Assembly: GCA_030611115.1 (NCBI GenBank)
Contig: JAUWQK010000099.1
Location: 1-5,880 of the forward strand
Source: Deltaproteobacteria bacterium
Lineage (GTDB): Bacteria > Desulfobacterota > Desulfobacteria > Desulfobacterales > ETH-SRB1
Reading direction: 5' to 3'
Length of the DNA stretch: 5,880 bases
Shown one piece after another: positions 1 to 5,880 of the stretch. Positions within the stretch are counted from its first letter, which is position 1. Each line of letters opens with the position of its first letter. Below the pieces are notes generated by a model, which did no database searches, had not been told where the DNA came from, and saw only the letters and a program-made list of their open reading frames with translations. The translations under genes were made by a program, and so were the position numbers.

Positions 1-64
1 GGCACTTTAGTGAAGCTTTAGCGCTAATCGGACAAAAAAGGATGTTTTTAAAAGGTCTTAATAT

Positions 65-69
65 GGAGG
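65..69 (+). promoter_or_regulatory. Ribosome binding site that favours the start at 75
   Basis: GGAGG lies 5 nt upstream of the ATG at 75, which is ideal Shine-Dalgarno spacing. The earlier in-frame ATGs at 42 and 63 lack this: the one at 42 has AAGG directly against it with no spacer, and the one at 63 overlaps the GGAGG itself. Confidence 0.75.
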
Positions 70-74
70 TTGAT

Positions 75-755
75 ATGACAGACAACAAAGATACAAATCA
101 ACTCAATGATGAAGCAAGCCCGGAGGATGATGAAGATATTATAACTCTTACAGATGTTGTCTCGGACACAGAAGACATTGATGATATTGAATTCCCTGAT
201 TATACAGATGAAGCAATCAGTGTTTCAGAAGAAAAAAAAGTCCCTGTCCCTGAGCTTGATGATGATATTTTAGATAATGTAGTTATATTAGAAGACGATC
301 TTAAAGACATAGAAAATAAAGACATAGAATTAGAAGACGACCTTAATAAAGATATAGAATTAGAAGACGACCTTAATAAAGATATAGAATTAGATAATTA
401 TTTAGATGATGAATTTGTCGATTCTACCGATTTAGGTTTAGAATTAGATGCCCCAGAGGATAAAAAATCAGAGGATAAAAAACAGGATATATCCCTTGAA
501 CCTGAGGAAGAATCGGATGAGCTTGGACAGCTAATTGCAGATGTTGTAGAAGACACGCAGGAGAAGGCCGTCTATGAAAAGGAGACTGCTTCTGACATCC
601 ATAATATTCCCTTATCTCCCGAGCAGGTTGACGAAGCTTTAGAAAGAGTTATAAAGAAGATGTATGCCGACAAAATCGACAGTATGCTTACTGAAGTAAT
701 CGAAAAAACAGTCACAAAAGAAATAGAAAGGCTAAAGACTCTTCTGCTCGAATGA
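75..755 (+). CDS. Acidic, repeat-containing protein with helical C-terminus (function unknown, PopZ-like layout)
   Basis: I do not recognise this 226-residue protein as a named family. From the start at 75 (chosen for its GGAGG), roughly residues 1-150 are dominated by Asp and Glu, with few aromatic residues and no predicted fold, signal peptide or membrane segment. It therefore looks like a disordered cytoplasmic region. A 10-residue unit, NKDIELEDDL, is repeated at about 81-110, and EDKK occurs twice at 128-137. A small helical segment (DELGQLIADVVED) begins near 148. The last ~47 residues (180-226) look like two amphipathic helices, beginning LSPEQVDEALERVIKK and ending VTKEIERLKTLLLE. An acidic disordered linker followed by short C-terminal helices is the layout of PopZ-type polar scaffold proteins, but the resemblance is by eye and may be convergent. 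The reading frame is open upstream to base 3, so a start before the window, or at 42, cannot be excluded. An intrinsic terminator follows 40 nt after the stop, so it probably ends its transcription unit. Confidence 0.8.
   Translation: MTDNKDTNQLNDEASPEDDEDIITLTDVVSDTEDIDDIEFPDYTDEAISVSEEKKVPVPELDDDILDNVVILEDDLKDIENKDIELEDDLNKDIELEDDLNKDIELDNYLDDEFVDSTDLGLELDAPEDKKSEDKKQDISLEPEEESDELGQLIADVVEDTQEKAVYEKETASDIHNIPLSPEQVDEALERVIKKMYADKIDSMLTEVIEKTVTKEIERLKTLLLE
315..404 (+). repeat. 30-bp in-frame tandem repeat inside the acidic gene
   Basis: Two near-identical 30-bp units (315-344 and 345-374, one base different, GACATA versus GATATA) are followed by a third that diverges after about 20 bp (375-404). 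Each encodes NKDIELEDDL, the third NKDIELDNYL. A partial related unit (LEDDLKDIE) precedes them from 288. The near-identity at DNA level points to recent duplication by slippage. A 30-bp unit changes length without breaking the frame. Confidence 0.9.
456..485 (+). repeat. 15-bp in-frame direct repeat (EDKK twice)
   Basis: Two adjacent 15-bp copies starting GAGGATAAAAAA (456-470 and 471-485) differ only in the last three bases and encode EDKKS and EDKKQ. This is a second, independent small expansion in the same disordered region. Confidence 0.8.
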
Positions 756-784
756 GACCTTTAGGGACTTGGAAAATGTGAACG

Positions 785-819
785 AAAAAAAATCGGGGAT
801 TATTTAATAATCCCCTTTT
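785..819 (+). terminator. Rho-independent terminator after the acidic gene
   Basis: A perfect 9-bp stem, GGGGATTAT (795-803) and ATAATCCCC (807-815), closes a TTA loop and is followed by TTTT, then a further T-run at 824-827. An A-tract at 785-792 precedes the stem, so it could also work on the opposite strand. It separates the acidic gene from valS. Confidence 0.9.
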
Positions 820-906
820 CAAATTTTAGGGAACAGATGCCAGGGATCAGCGAACCAAAGTAATTAATGATATATTAAAATTTTTTGATTTGAGAAAGAT
901 TAACAT

Positions 907-3567
907 ATGACTTCAAATATTCTTCCTAAGGGTTATGAACCACATGAAGTAGAAAAACGCTGGTATGATTTCTGGGAAAAAGAACAGCTTTTTGCAGCCA
1001 AAGATGAAAGCTCTCAAAAACCATACTCAATAGTAATACCCCCGCCGAACGTAACAGGCGTTCTCCATATGGGCCATGCCCTCAATATTACAATGCAGGA
1101 TATTCTCTGCCGGTACAGGAGAATGCACGGCGACAATGTATTATGGATGCCGGGCACCGACCACGCAGGTATCGCAACTCAGAACGTTGTGGAAAAAAAG
1201 CTTGCCGGCGATGGGCGTGACCGTCATCAGTTAGGCAGAGAAAACTTTATTGAGGCTGTGTGGAAATGGCGCAAGGAATACGGCAGCGCAATCATAAACC
1301 AGCTTAAACGTCTTGGAGCATCATGCGACTGGAACCGCGAACGCTTTACCATGGATGAAGGACTGTCACTCGCCGTTCGAAAGGTTTTTGTTCAGCTTTA
1401 TAATGAAGGGCTTATCTACCGCGACAATTATATTATTAACTGGTGTCAGCGTTGCCATACAGCCCTTGCAGATCTTGAAGTAGAACATGAAGAGCATGAC
1501 GGCCATCTTTATCACATAAAATATCCCTCAACCGATGGTTCCGGCGTAATTATTGTTGCAACCACAAGGCCTGAAACGATGCTTGGAGATACAGCGGTTG
1601 CTGTCAATCCTGAAGATGAGCGCTACCGGAATATCGGATATAACGAGATCATACTTCCGCTTATGAACAGGACTATTCCCATAATCAGGGAAAAATATGT
1701 TGATACGTCTTTTGGTACCGGTGCATTGAAAATTACTCCCGCCCATGATCCAAACGACTTTGAGATAGGAAGACGTCATAATCTTCCAAGCATAAAAATC
1801 ATAGGCGATGACGGGTTAATGACATCCGAGGCAGGGCAATTTAAAGGCCTTGACCGTTTCGAATGCAGGGAGGCTGTTCTCAAAGCCCTTAAAAAAGAGG
1901 GCCTTCTCGAAAAAATCGAGCCTCATAAACATAAGGTGGGTCACTGTTACCGCTGCAAAACAGTAGTTGAGCCAAATTTATCCAAACAGTGGTTTGTTAA
2001 TGTTAAACCTCTTGCAAAAAAAGCTGTTAAAGCAGTTGAGGATGGTAAAACAAAAATAATCCCTGAATCATGGACCAAGAATTATTATAACTGGATGAAC
2101 GAAATCAGGCCCTGGTGTATTTCAAGACAAATCTGGTGGGGGCACCAGATACCGGTATGGACCTGCGAAAACTGCAATGAAGTGATCGTTGCCGTTGATA
2201 CTCCGGAAACCTGCCCGAAATGCAACGGCAAAAACCTTGTTCAGGAATCCGATGTCCTTGACACATGGTTCAGCTCAGCCCTCTGGCCCTTTTCCACAAT
2301 GGGCTGGCCTGAAGAAACACCTCTTTTAAAAACCTTTTATCCCACATCGGTTCTTATAACCGGATTTGATATACTGTTTTTCTGGATTGCGCGCATGATG
2401 ATGATGGGCATCCATTTCATGGGAGATGTACCTTTTAAAGACGTTTATATACATGCACTGGTACGCGATGAAGAAGGCAATAAAATGAGCAAGTCAAAAG
2501 GAAATGTAATCGATCCGCTTACTGTTATAGATCACTACGGGACTGATGCATTCCGTTTTACTCTGGCCGCCTTTGCGGCTCAGGGACGCGACATAAAGAT
2601 GTCTGAAAAAAGGGTCGAAGGATACCGCAATTTTGTAAACAAGCTCTGGAACGCCTCCCGTTTTTCCCTTATGCATCTGGATAAAGGCTATGACGACATT
2701 GATTACAATCAACTTTCGCTTCCCGACAGGTGGATTTTATCCAAGCTGAACGCCGCTACGGAAAACGTTAATGACGCGCTGGATAATTACAAGTTCAATG
2801 AAGCTGCCGGGACAATTTACAAATTCGTATGGCACGAGTTCTGCGACTGGTATCTGGAAATAATCAAGCCCACCTTGTACGCAAAAGAAAAGCAAAACGA
2901 GCGTCAGTCAACTCTGAGCGTTCTCCGGCGAGTGCTGCAAGATATACTACTTCTTCTTCATCCTTTTATGCCCTTTGTTACAGAAGAAATCTGGCACAAG
3001 TTGCCGGGAACAGAAGGCTCCATAATGAGGGCGAAATTTCCTGCAAGTTCTTCCGATTATCTGATTACCGAAAAAGACCCTGAAGCTGAATCAAAAATGG
3101 AAGTTATCACAGAAATTATATCCGGCATAAGAAATATAAGGGGAGAGATGAACATAGCGCCGTCTTTAACCCTTGAAGCCTCGGTTCAGTCACAGGATGA
3201 ATTAAAAATTGAAACCTTAAAGCAATATCAGGACATCATAATTAACCTTGCAAGGCTTAAATCATTTTCAGTAAGTGAATCCGGGATAAAGCCAAAATCA
3301 TCTGCAACCGCTATTGTAAATGGAGCTTCGATTTTTGTATCACTTGAAGGTATAATTGACTTTGCAAAAGAGGCTGGCCGCCTTGAAAAGGAAATCAACA
3401 AACTAACAAAAGAACTTTCCGCTGTTTCAAATAAACTGAGCAATGAAAACTTTCTTAACAAGGCACCTGCAGATGTGGTAGAAAAGGTTAAAGAAAAAAA
3501 CACAGCTCTTCTGGAAAAGCAGCAGAAACTTCAGGCAAACCTTGAAAAAATAAAAGAAATCAGATAG
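907..3567 (+). CDS. valS: Valine--tRNA ligase (valyl-tRNA synthetase)
   Basis: This is a complete class I aminoacyl-tRNA synthetase of 886 residues that charges tRNA-Val with valine in the cytoplasm and hydrolyses mischarged threonine. The HIGH signature is HMGH at 54-57 within PPPNVTGVLHMGHAL, and KMSKS is at 526-530, so both halves of the catalytic Rossmann domain are present. The inserted CP1 editing domain shows TTRPETMLGD at 219-228 and TPAHDPND at 277-284. A zinc-ribbon-like set CxxC (420, 423) and CxxC (436, 439) precedes DVLDTWFSSALWP at 449-461. The anticodon-binding helical domain starts near LPDRWILSKL (605) and includes FCDWYLE at 645-651. The last ~70 residues (817-886) form the C-terminal coiled-coil arm typical of ValRS. 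The length is close to the Bacillus-type enzyme and shorter than that of E. coli. The ATG at 907 has only a weak GAGAAAG upstream, and I see no convincing promoter in the AT-rich leader at 820-906. No T-box-like leader is evident. The gene appears intact. Confidence 0.98.
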   Translation: MTSNILPKGYEPHEVEKRWYDFWEKEQLFAAKDESSQKPYSIVIPPPNVTGVLHMGHALNITMQDILCRYRRMHGDNVLWMPGTDHAGIATQNVVEKKLAGDGRDRHQLGRENFIEAVWKWRKEYGSAIINQLKRLGASCDWNRERFTMDEGLSLAVRKVFVQLYNEGLIYRDNYIINWCQRCHTALADLEVEHEEHDGHLYHIKYPSTDGSGVIIVATTRPETMLGDTAVAVNPEDERYRNIGYNEIILPLMNRTIPIIREKYVDTSFGTGALKITPAHDPNDFEIGRRHNLPSIKIIGDDGLMTSEAGQFKGLDRFECREAVLKALKKEGLLEKIEPHKHKVGHCYRCKTVVEPNLSKQWFVNVKPLAKKAVKAVEDGKTKIIPESWTKNYYNWMNEIRPWCISRQIWWGHQIPVWTCENCNEVIVAVDTPETCPKCNGKNLVQESDVLDTWFSSALWPFSTMGWPEETPLLKTFYPTSVLITGFDILFFWIARMMMMGIHFMGDVPFKDVYIHALVRDEEGNKMSKSKGNVIDPLTVIDHYGTDAFRFTLAAFAAQGRDIKMSEKRVEGYRNFVNKLWNASRFSLMHLDKGYDDIDYNQLSLPDRWILSKLNAATENVNDALDNYKFNEAAGTIYKFVWHEFCDWYLEIIKPTLYAKEKQNERQSTLSVLRRVLQDILLLLHPFMPFVTEEIWHKLPGTEGSIMRAKFPASSSDYLITEKDPEAESKMEVITEIISGIRNIRGEMNIAPSLTLEASVQSQDELKIETLKQYQDIIINLARLKSFSVSESGIKPKSSATAIVNGASIFVSLEGIIDFAKEAGRLEKEINKLTKELSAVSNKLSNENFLNKAPADVVEKVKEKNTALLEKQQKLQANLEKIKEIR

Positions 3568-3568
3568 C

Positions 3569-3596
3569 AGGGATCGGGGGTCAGGGATCGGGGATC
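3569..3596 (+). repeat. RGGGRTC heptamer array with G-quadruplex pattern, just after the valS stop
   Basis: Four head-to-tail 7-bp units (starting at 3569, 3576, 3583 and 3590) of consensus RGGGRTC begin one base after the valS stop codon. The G-runs at 3570-3572, 3576-3580, 3584-3586 and 3590-3593 are separated by 3-nt loops (ATC, TCA, ATC). This satisfies the standard four-run G-quadruplex pattern on the coding strand. A lone unit, AGGGATC, also occurs at 842-848 upstream of valS. Confidence 0.85.
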
Positions 3597-3610
3597 AGAT
3601 AGAAAAAAAC

Positions 3611-3754
3611 AAATTTGTACCCGTTCACGGCTTGAAACTTGAAATTGGGGAGAAATTAAAATAGCAATTGGGAATTGGGAAGAACAGTACAAAAGCATGA
3701 AGGCCAAATTTCTAATTTCTAATTTCAATGTTCCGTGAACGCTTACACAAATTT
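3611..3754. repeat. Composite inverted repeat filled with heptamer runs, between valS and nadC
   Basis: Two nested pairs of inverted arms frame this stretch: AAATTTGT (3611-3618) with ACAAATTT (3747-3754), and CGTTCACGG (3622-3630) with CCGTGAACG (3733-3741). Inside are further 7-bp tandem runs: CTTGAAA twice (3631-3644), AATTGGG twice (3666-3679), and AATTTCT, AATTTCT, AATTTCA (3707-3727). No reading frame, U-tract or transposase is present. It could be a small non-autonomous element or a patch of slippage repeats; the sequence alone does not decide. Confidence 0.75.
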
Positions 3755-3771
3755 ATTGTTAATACTATAAT
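3742..3771 (+). promoter_or_regulatory. Probable sigma-70-type promoter of nadC
   Basis: A perfect -10 box, TATAAT (3766-3771), lies 18 bp downstream of CTTACA (3742-3747), a 4/6 match to the -35 consensus. Transcription would start near 3778, giving a leader of about 20 nt before the nadC ATG. The right arm of the CGTTCACGG inverted repeat ends at 3741, directly against the -35 box. Confidence 0.6.
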
Positions 3772-3797
3772 ACTTATGTCAGCCACCTGAATTATTT

Positions 3798-4628
3798 ATG
3801 CATTCAATACAACATTTAATAAAAATCGCCCTTGAAGAAGATATCGGCCCCGGAGATATTACGACTGAAAACCTTATTGATAAAAATCTTAAAGGAATCG
3901 GCGAAGTTGTTGCAAAGGAACCTCTTGTAATCGCAGGCCTTGATGTTGGCCGCCAGGTTTTTGAACAACTTGACCCTGATATTTCTTTCAGGCCGAATTT
4001 CAAGGATGGCGATTTTATCGAAAAAGGCAAAATCGTGCTGGAAGTTGAAGGCAAACTTCGTGTCTTGCTGATGGGTGAACGTACCGCCCTAAATTTCCTG
4101 CAGCACCTTTCAGGCATCGCAACGCACGTTCGCTCATATATGGACAGTATTGCAAACAAAAATGTCCGCCTCGTTGATACACGCAAGACAACTCCCGGCT
4201 GGCGGGTTTTGGAAAAATATGCAGTCCGGGTCGGCGGAGCCCATAATCACCGCATGGGTTTATATGATGGTGTCCTGATCAAGGACAATCACATTGCTGT
4301 TTGCGGCGGCATAAAAAAAGCCATAGAAAGCATCAAAGATAAATTATCCCATCTTGTAAAAATAGAGGTGGAAGTTTCTGATCTGGATGGCATAAAGCAA
4401 GCATTAGAAGCCGGTGCCGACGTTATCATGCTGGACAATATGGACATAGACCAGATAAAAGAAGCAATTGAATTCATCAATGGAAAATCTGTGGTTGAAA
4501 TCTCAGGTGGCGTAACAATAGACAGCCTGAATCAGCTTGCCGATACAGGGGTAGACATCATTTCAGCAGGCGCCCTCACCCACTCTGCAAGAAGCGTTGA
4601 TATCAGCATGCGAATCAAATCAATCTGA
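3798..4628 (+). CDS. nadC: Nicotinate-nucleotide pyrophosphorylase (quinolinate phosphoribosyltransferase)
   Basis: This 276-residue enzyme converts quinolinate and PRPP to nicotinate mononucleotide, CO2 and pyrophosphate, the step that joins de novo quinolinate synthesis to NAD formation in the cytoplasm. The length is normal for the family. The N-terminal domain carries EEDIGPGDITT near residue 14 and the GERTALNFLQHLSGIAT helix near 90-110. The C-terminal barrel carries the substrate-binding signatures DTRKTTPG (127-134), GGAHNHRMGLYDG (146-158), LIKDNH (160-165), KIEVEV with acidic E190 and E192, MLDNM (211-215), EISGGV (234-239) and a closing SAGALTHSA. All the key basic and acidic residues expected for the active site are visible, so it should be active. 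The ATG at 3798 is the only plausible start before an in-frame stop at 3768, but no Shine-Dalgarno precedes it. nadA and nadB are not in the window. A good promoter lies immediately upstream, so it is likely transcribed on its own. Confidence 0.97.
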   Translation: MHSIQHLIKIALEEDIGPGDITTENLIDKNLKGIGEVVAKEPLVIAGLDVGRQVFEQLDPDISFRPNFKDGDFIEKGKIVLEVEGKLRVLLMGERTALNFLQHLSGIATHVRSYMDSIANKNVRLVDTRKTTPGWRVLEKYAVRVGGAHNHRMGLYDGVLIKDNHIAVCGGIKKAIESIKDKLSHLVKIEVEVSDLDGIKQALEAGADVIMLDNMDIDQIKEAIEFINGKSVVEISGGVTIDSLNQLADTGVDIISAGALTHSARSVDISMRIKSI

Positions 4629-4650
4629 TATCTCATATGCGTCTGTTGAA

Positions 4651-4681
4651 TTATCCATTTATCTTTTTAAAAAAGTATAAC
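4651..4681 (+). promoter_or_regulatory. Weak candidate promoter for the rhomboid gene
   Basis: TATAAC (4676-4681) matches the -10 consensus at 5/6, but the best -35-like hexamer at suitable distance, TTATCC (4651-4656, 19-bp spacer), is poor. If used, the transcript would begin near 4688, at the left arm of the GTTCAC inverted repeat. Confidence 0.25.
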
Positions 4682-4684
4682 AAG

Positions 4685-4779
4685 TGTTAACAGTTCACGG
4701 TTCACAGTTTTTTCAATGAACTATGCAACGACTGAAGCATTTTAACCGTGAACTGTAAACTGTTAACTGTGAACCGTTA
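4685..4779. repeat. GTTCAC heptamer arrays forming an inverted repeat before the rhomboid gene
   Basis: The left side carries heptamers of consensus RGTTMAC (4685-4705). The right side carries five head-to-tail heptamers of consensus ACYGTDA (4745-4779), the same family on the other strand. They contain a perfect 13-bp inverted pair, ACAGTTCACGGTT (4690-4702) and AACCGTGAACTGT (4744-4756), separated by 41 nt. The array stops 6 nt before the ATG at 4786 and has no U-tract after the right arm, so it is not a classical terminator. The GTTCACGG core is shared with the arms at 3622-3630 and 3733-3741. Confidence 0.85.
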
Positions 4780-4785
4780 CAACAA

Positions 4786-5754
4786 ATGATACCCATCCGC
4801 GACACAATCCGCACCAAAACCTATCCCCTAATCAACAATGCCCTCATCGCCATCAACGTGGTATTCTTCCTGGTAGAACTGTCTCAGGGGCCGGGGCTGG
4901 AACGCTTTATATACATGTACGGACTTGTGCCTGCCCGTTACACCATTCCCCAAATTGCATCTTATTTTACGACAGGTCAGCAGCTTGTCTCACTCATTAC
5001 CTTCATGTTTCTTCACGGTGGATTCTGGCACCTTCTTGGCAACATGTGGTCTCTTTACATTTTTGGCGACAATATTGAAGAGCGCCTGGGCCCCCTGCGC
5101 TATCTGGCTTTTTATATGATATGCGGTCTTGCGTCAGGCCTTTCCCACCTTGTTTTTAACTATAATTCAACAATGCCAACAATTGGGGCAAGCGGTGCAA
5201 TTGCAGGAGTAATGGGAGCCTACTTTATTCTCTTTCCAAAAGCAAAAATATTGACCCTTATACCGATATTTTTTATACCCTATTTTATTGAGATACCCGC
5301 ATTTTTCTTTTTAGGCATATGGTTTATCTTTCAGTTCCTCAGCGCAGCGGGAAGCCACGGCCAAATGACAGGCATTGCATGGTGGGCTCACATAGGCGGA
5401 TTTATCTTCGGCATAATCTTTTTAAAACTGTTCCTTGCCCTGCCCGGAGGCGGTGTCAGCGAGAAGCTGCGGAAGATGACCGAAAAAAAGAAATCCTACC
5501 GTCTGCAGGTTATCCGACCTGTCGGGATGGCAAATGATCCAAACCTTTACGGCACAATTACTATCACACCCCTTGAAGCCATTACAGGAACCCGGAAGCT
5601 GGTAAACATCCCCTGGGGTTTTCAGAAAAGGCTTTTTAAAGTAATCGTTCCTCTCGGCATGAAAGAAGGAAGCCTGCTGAAGCTGAGAGGGATGGGAAAA
5701 GATGCGCCCCACGGACAGAAAGGTGATCTTTTACTTAAGGTTGCTATTCAGTAA
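4786..5754 (+). CDS. Rhomboid-family intramembrane serine protease with C-terminal DnaJ_C-like domain
   Basis: This 322-residue membrane protein would cleave transmembrane substrates within the inner membrane. About six hydrophobic segments lie near residues 16-34, 67-90, 104-122, 133-150, 153-184 and 199-218. The catalytic dyad is visible: Ser136 in GASG (134-137) and His202 in WWAHIGG. The supporting HxxxN motif is H82-N86 in the second membrane segment. The N-terminus, MIPIRDTI, is typical of this rhomboid branch and supports the first ATG, although there is no Shine-Dalgarno and a repeat array runs to within 6 nt. After a basic linker (about 225-240), residues 250-322 resemble a DnaJ C-terminal peptide-binding domain: LYGTITITPLEAITGT (254-269), a VIVPLGMKEGSLLKLRGMG stretch (286-304) and a final GDLLLKVAI (313-321). 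No J-domain HPD and no zinc-finger cysteines are present. With six membrane spans the tail should be cytoplasmic. The rhomboid assignment is firm; the DnaJ_C assignment is by motif recognition. Substrates are unknown. Confidence 0.93.
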   Translation: MIPIRDTIRTKTYPLINNALIAINVVFFLVELSQGPGLERFIYMYGLVPARYTIPQIASYFTTGQQLVSLITFMFLHGGFWHLLGNMWSLYIFGDNIEERLGPLRYLAFYMICGLASGLSHLVFNYNSTMPTIGASGAIAGVMGAYFILFPKAKILTLIPIFFIPYFIEIPAFFFLGIWFIFQFLSAAGSHGQMTGIAWWAHIGGFIFGIIFLKLFLALPGGGVSEKLRKMTEKKKSYRLQVIRPVGMANDPNLYGTITITPLEAITGTRKLVNIPWGFQKRLFKVIVPLGMKEGSLLKLRGMGKDAPHGQKGDLLLKVAIQ

Positions 5755-5781
5755 TAATTTAGTAACTACTCACGTAGTCAG

Positions 5782-5810
5782 GCTGAAGCTGTTTAGACTG
5801 AAGGCTGAAG
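5782..5810 (+). repeat. RCTGAAG heptamers downstream of the rhomboid gene
   Basis: GCTGAAG (5782-5788), ACTGAAG (5797-5803) and GCTGAAG (5804-5810) form a short degenerate run, the last two directly adjacent. A single ACTGAAG also sits at 4731-4737 in the spacer of the upstream inverted repeat. The rest of 5755-5880 holds no convincing gene or terminator. Confidence 0.6.
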
Positions 5811-5880
5811 GAGTCAGAAGAGCACGATTGCCGTACTTTGGCGGAAATATCTGATTCTTGCATCAAACATGGCTTTTAAT

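Noticed and set aside
820..906. Promoter or T-box leader for valS
   Set aside because: TATATT at 871-876 has no acceptable -35 partner, and no T-box sequence or specifier structure is evident in this short leader.
3531..3728. Reverse-strand frame of 65 codons across the valS-nadC gap
   Set aside because: Most of it is translation of the heptamer repeats; the composition is low-complexity and no homologous domain is apparent.
3611..3754. Insertion sequence or complete MITE
   Set aside because: The arms are imperfect and unevenly spaced, no target-site duplication is clear and no transposase is present, so I call it only a composite repeat.
3779..4186. Reverse-strand frame of 135 codons opposite nadC
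   Set aside because: It lies wholly against the conserved nadC coding sequence, and its Ser/Arg-rich translation has no recognisable domain. It is an antisense shadow.
5422..5712. Reverse-strand frame of 96 codons opposite the rhomboid C-terminus
   Set aside because: It overlaps the conserved DnaJ_C-like segment, has no ribosome site and resembles no family.
5765..5778. ACTAC-TCAC-GTAGT hairpin as a terminator for the rhomboid gene
   Set aside because: The stem is only 5 bp and no T-tract follows.
5814..5879. Possible 3' end of a converging reverse-strand gene (21 codons open to the right edge)
   Set aside because: It is too short to judge, has no recognisable motif, and its stop lies next to repeat DNA. 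More sequence to the right would be needed to support it.
5869..5880. ATG GCT TTT AAT as the start of another + strand gene
   Set aside because: There are only four codons in the window and no Shine-Dalgarno upstream.

Overview
The window reads as ordinary bacterial chromosome, most likely from a sulfate-reducing or related member of the former Deltaproteobacteria (Desulfobacterota, Desulfobacterales-like). This assignment is an inference from the style of the proteins, the moderate-to-low GC content and the degenerate short repeats in the gaps. No taxonomic marker was searched.

Layout, all genes on the + strand: (1) 75-755, a very acidic, low-complexity protein with in-frame tandem repeats and a short helical C-terminus, closed by a clear intrinsic terminator at 795-819. 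(2) 907-3567, valS, a complete valyl-tRNA synthetase. (3) 3568-3797, a gap packed with several families of 7-bp tandem repeats, including a run that fits a canonical G-quadruplex motif directly after the valS stop, an imperfect long inverted repeat, and a good sigma-70-type promoter for the next gene. (4) 3798-4628, nadC, quinolinate phosphoribosyltransferase of NAD biosynthesis. (5) 4629-4785, a second gap built from GTTCAC-type heptamers that form an inverted repeat and run to within 6 nt of the next start codon. (6) 4786-5754, a six-TM rhomboid serine protease joined to a cytoplasmic domain that resembles the DnaJ C-terminal (client-binding) domain. (7) 5755-5880, a tail with another heptamer family (RCTGAAG) and no supportable gene.

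The genes do not form an obvious single pathway. valS and nadC are housekeeping genes, and the repeat-rich gaps and terminator suggest separate transcription units. The points most worth following are the multi-family period-7 repeats that fill every gap downstream of valS, the rhomboid-DnaJ_C fusion, and the acidic protein, whose layout (disordered acidic region plus short C-terminal helices ending in KEIERL) recalls polar-organising proteins such as PopZ without proving homology. I see no mobile element, CRISPR array, tRNA or rRNA.
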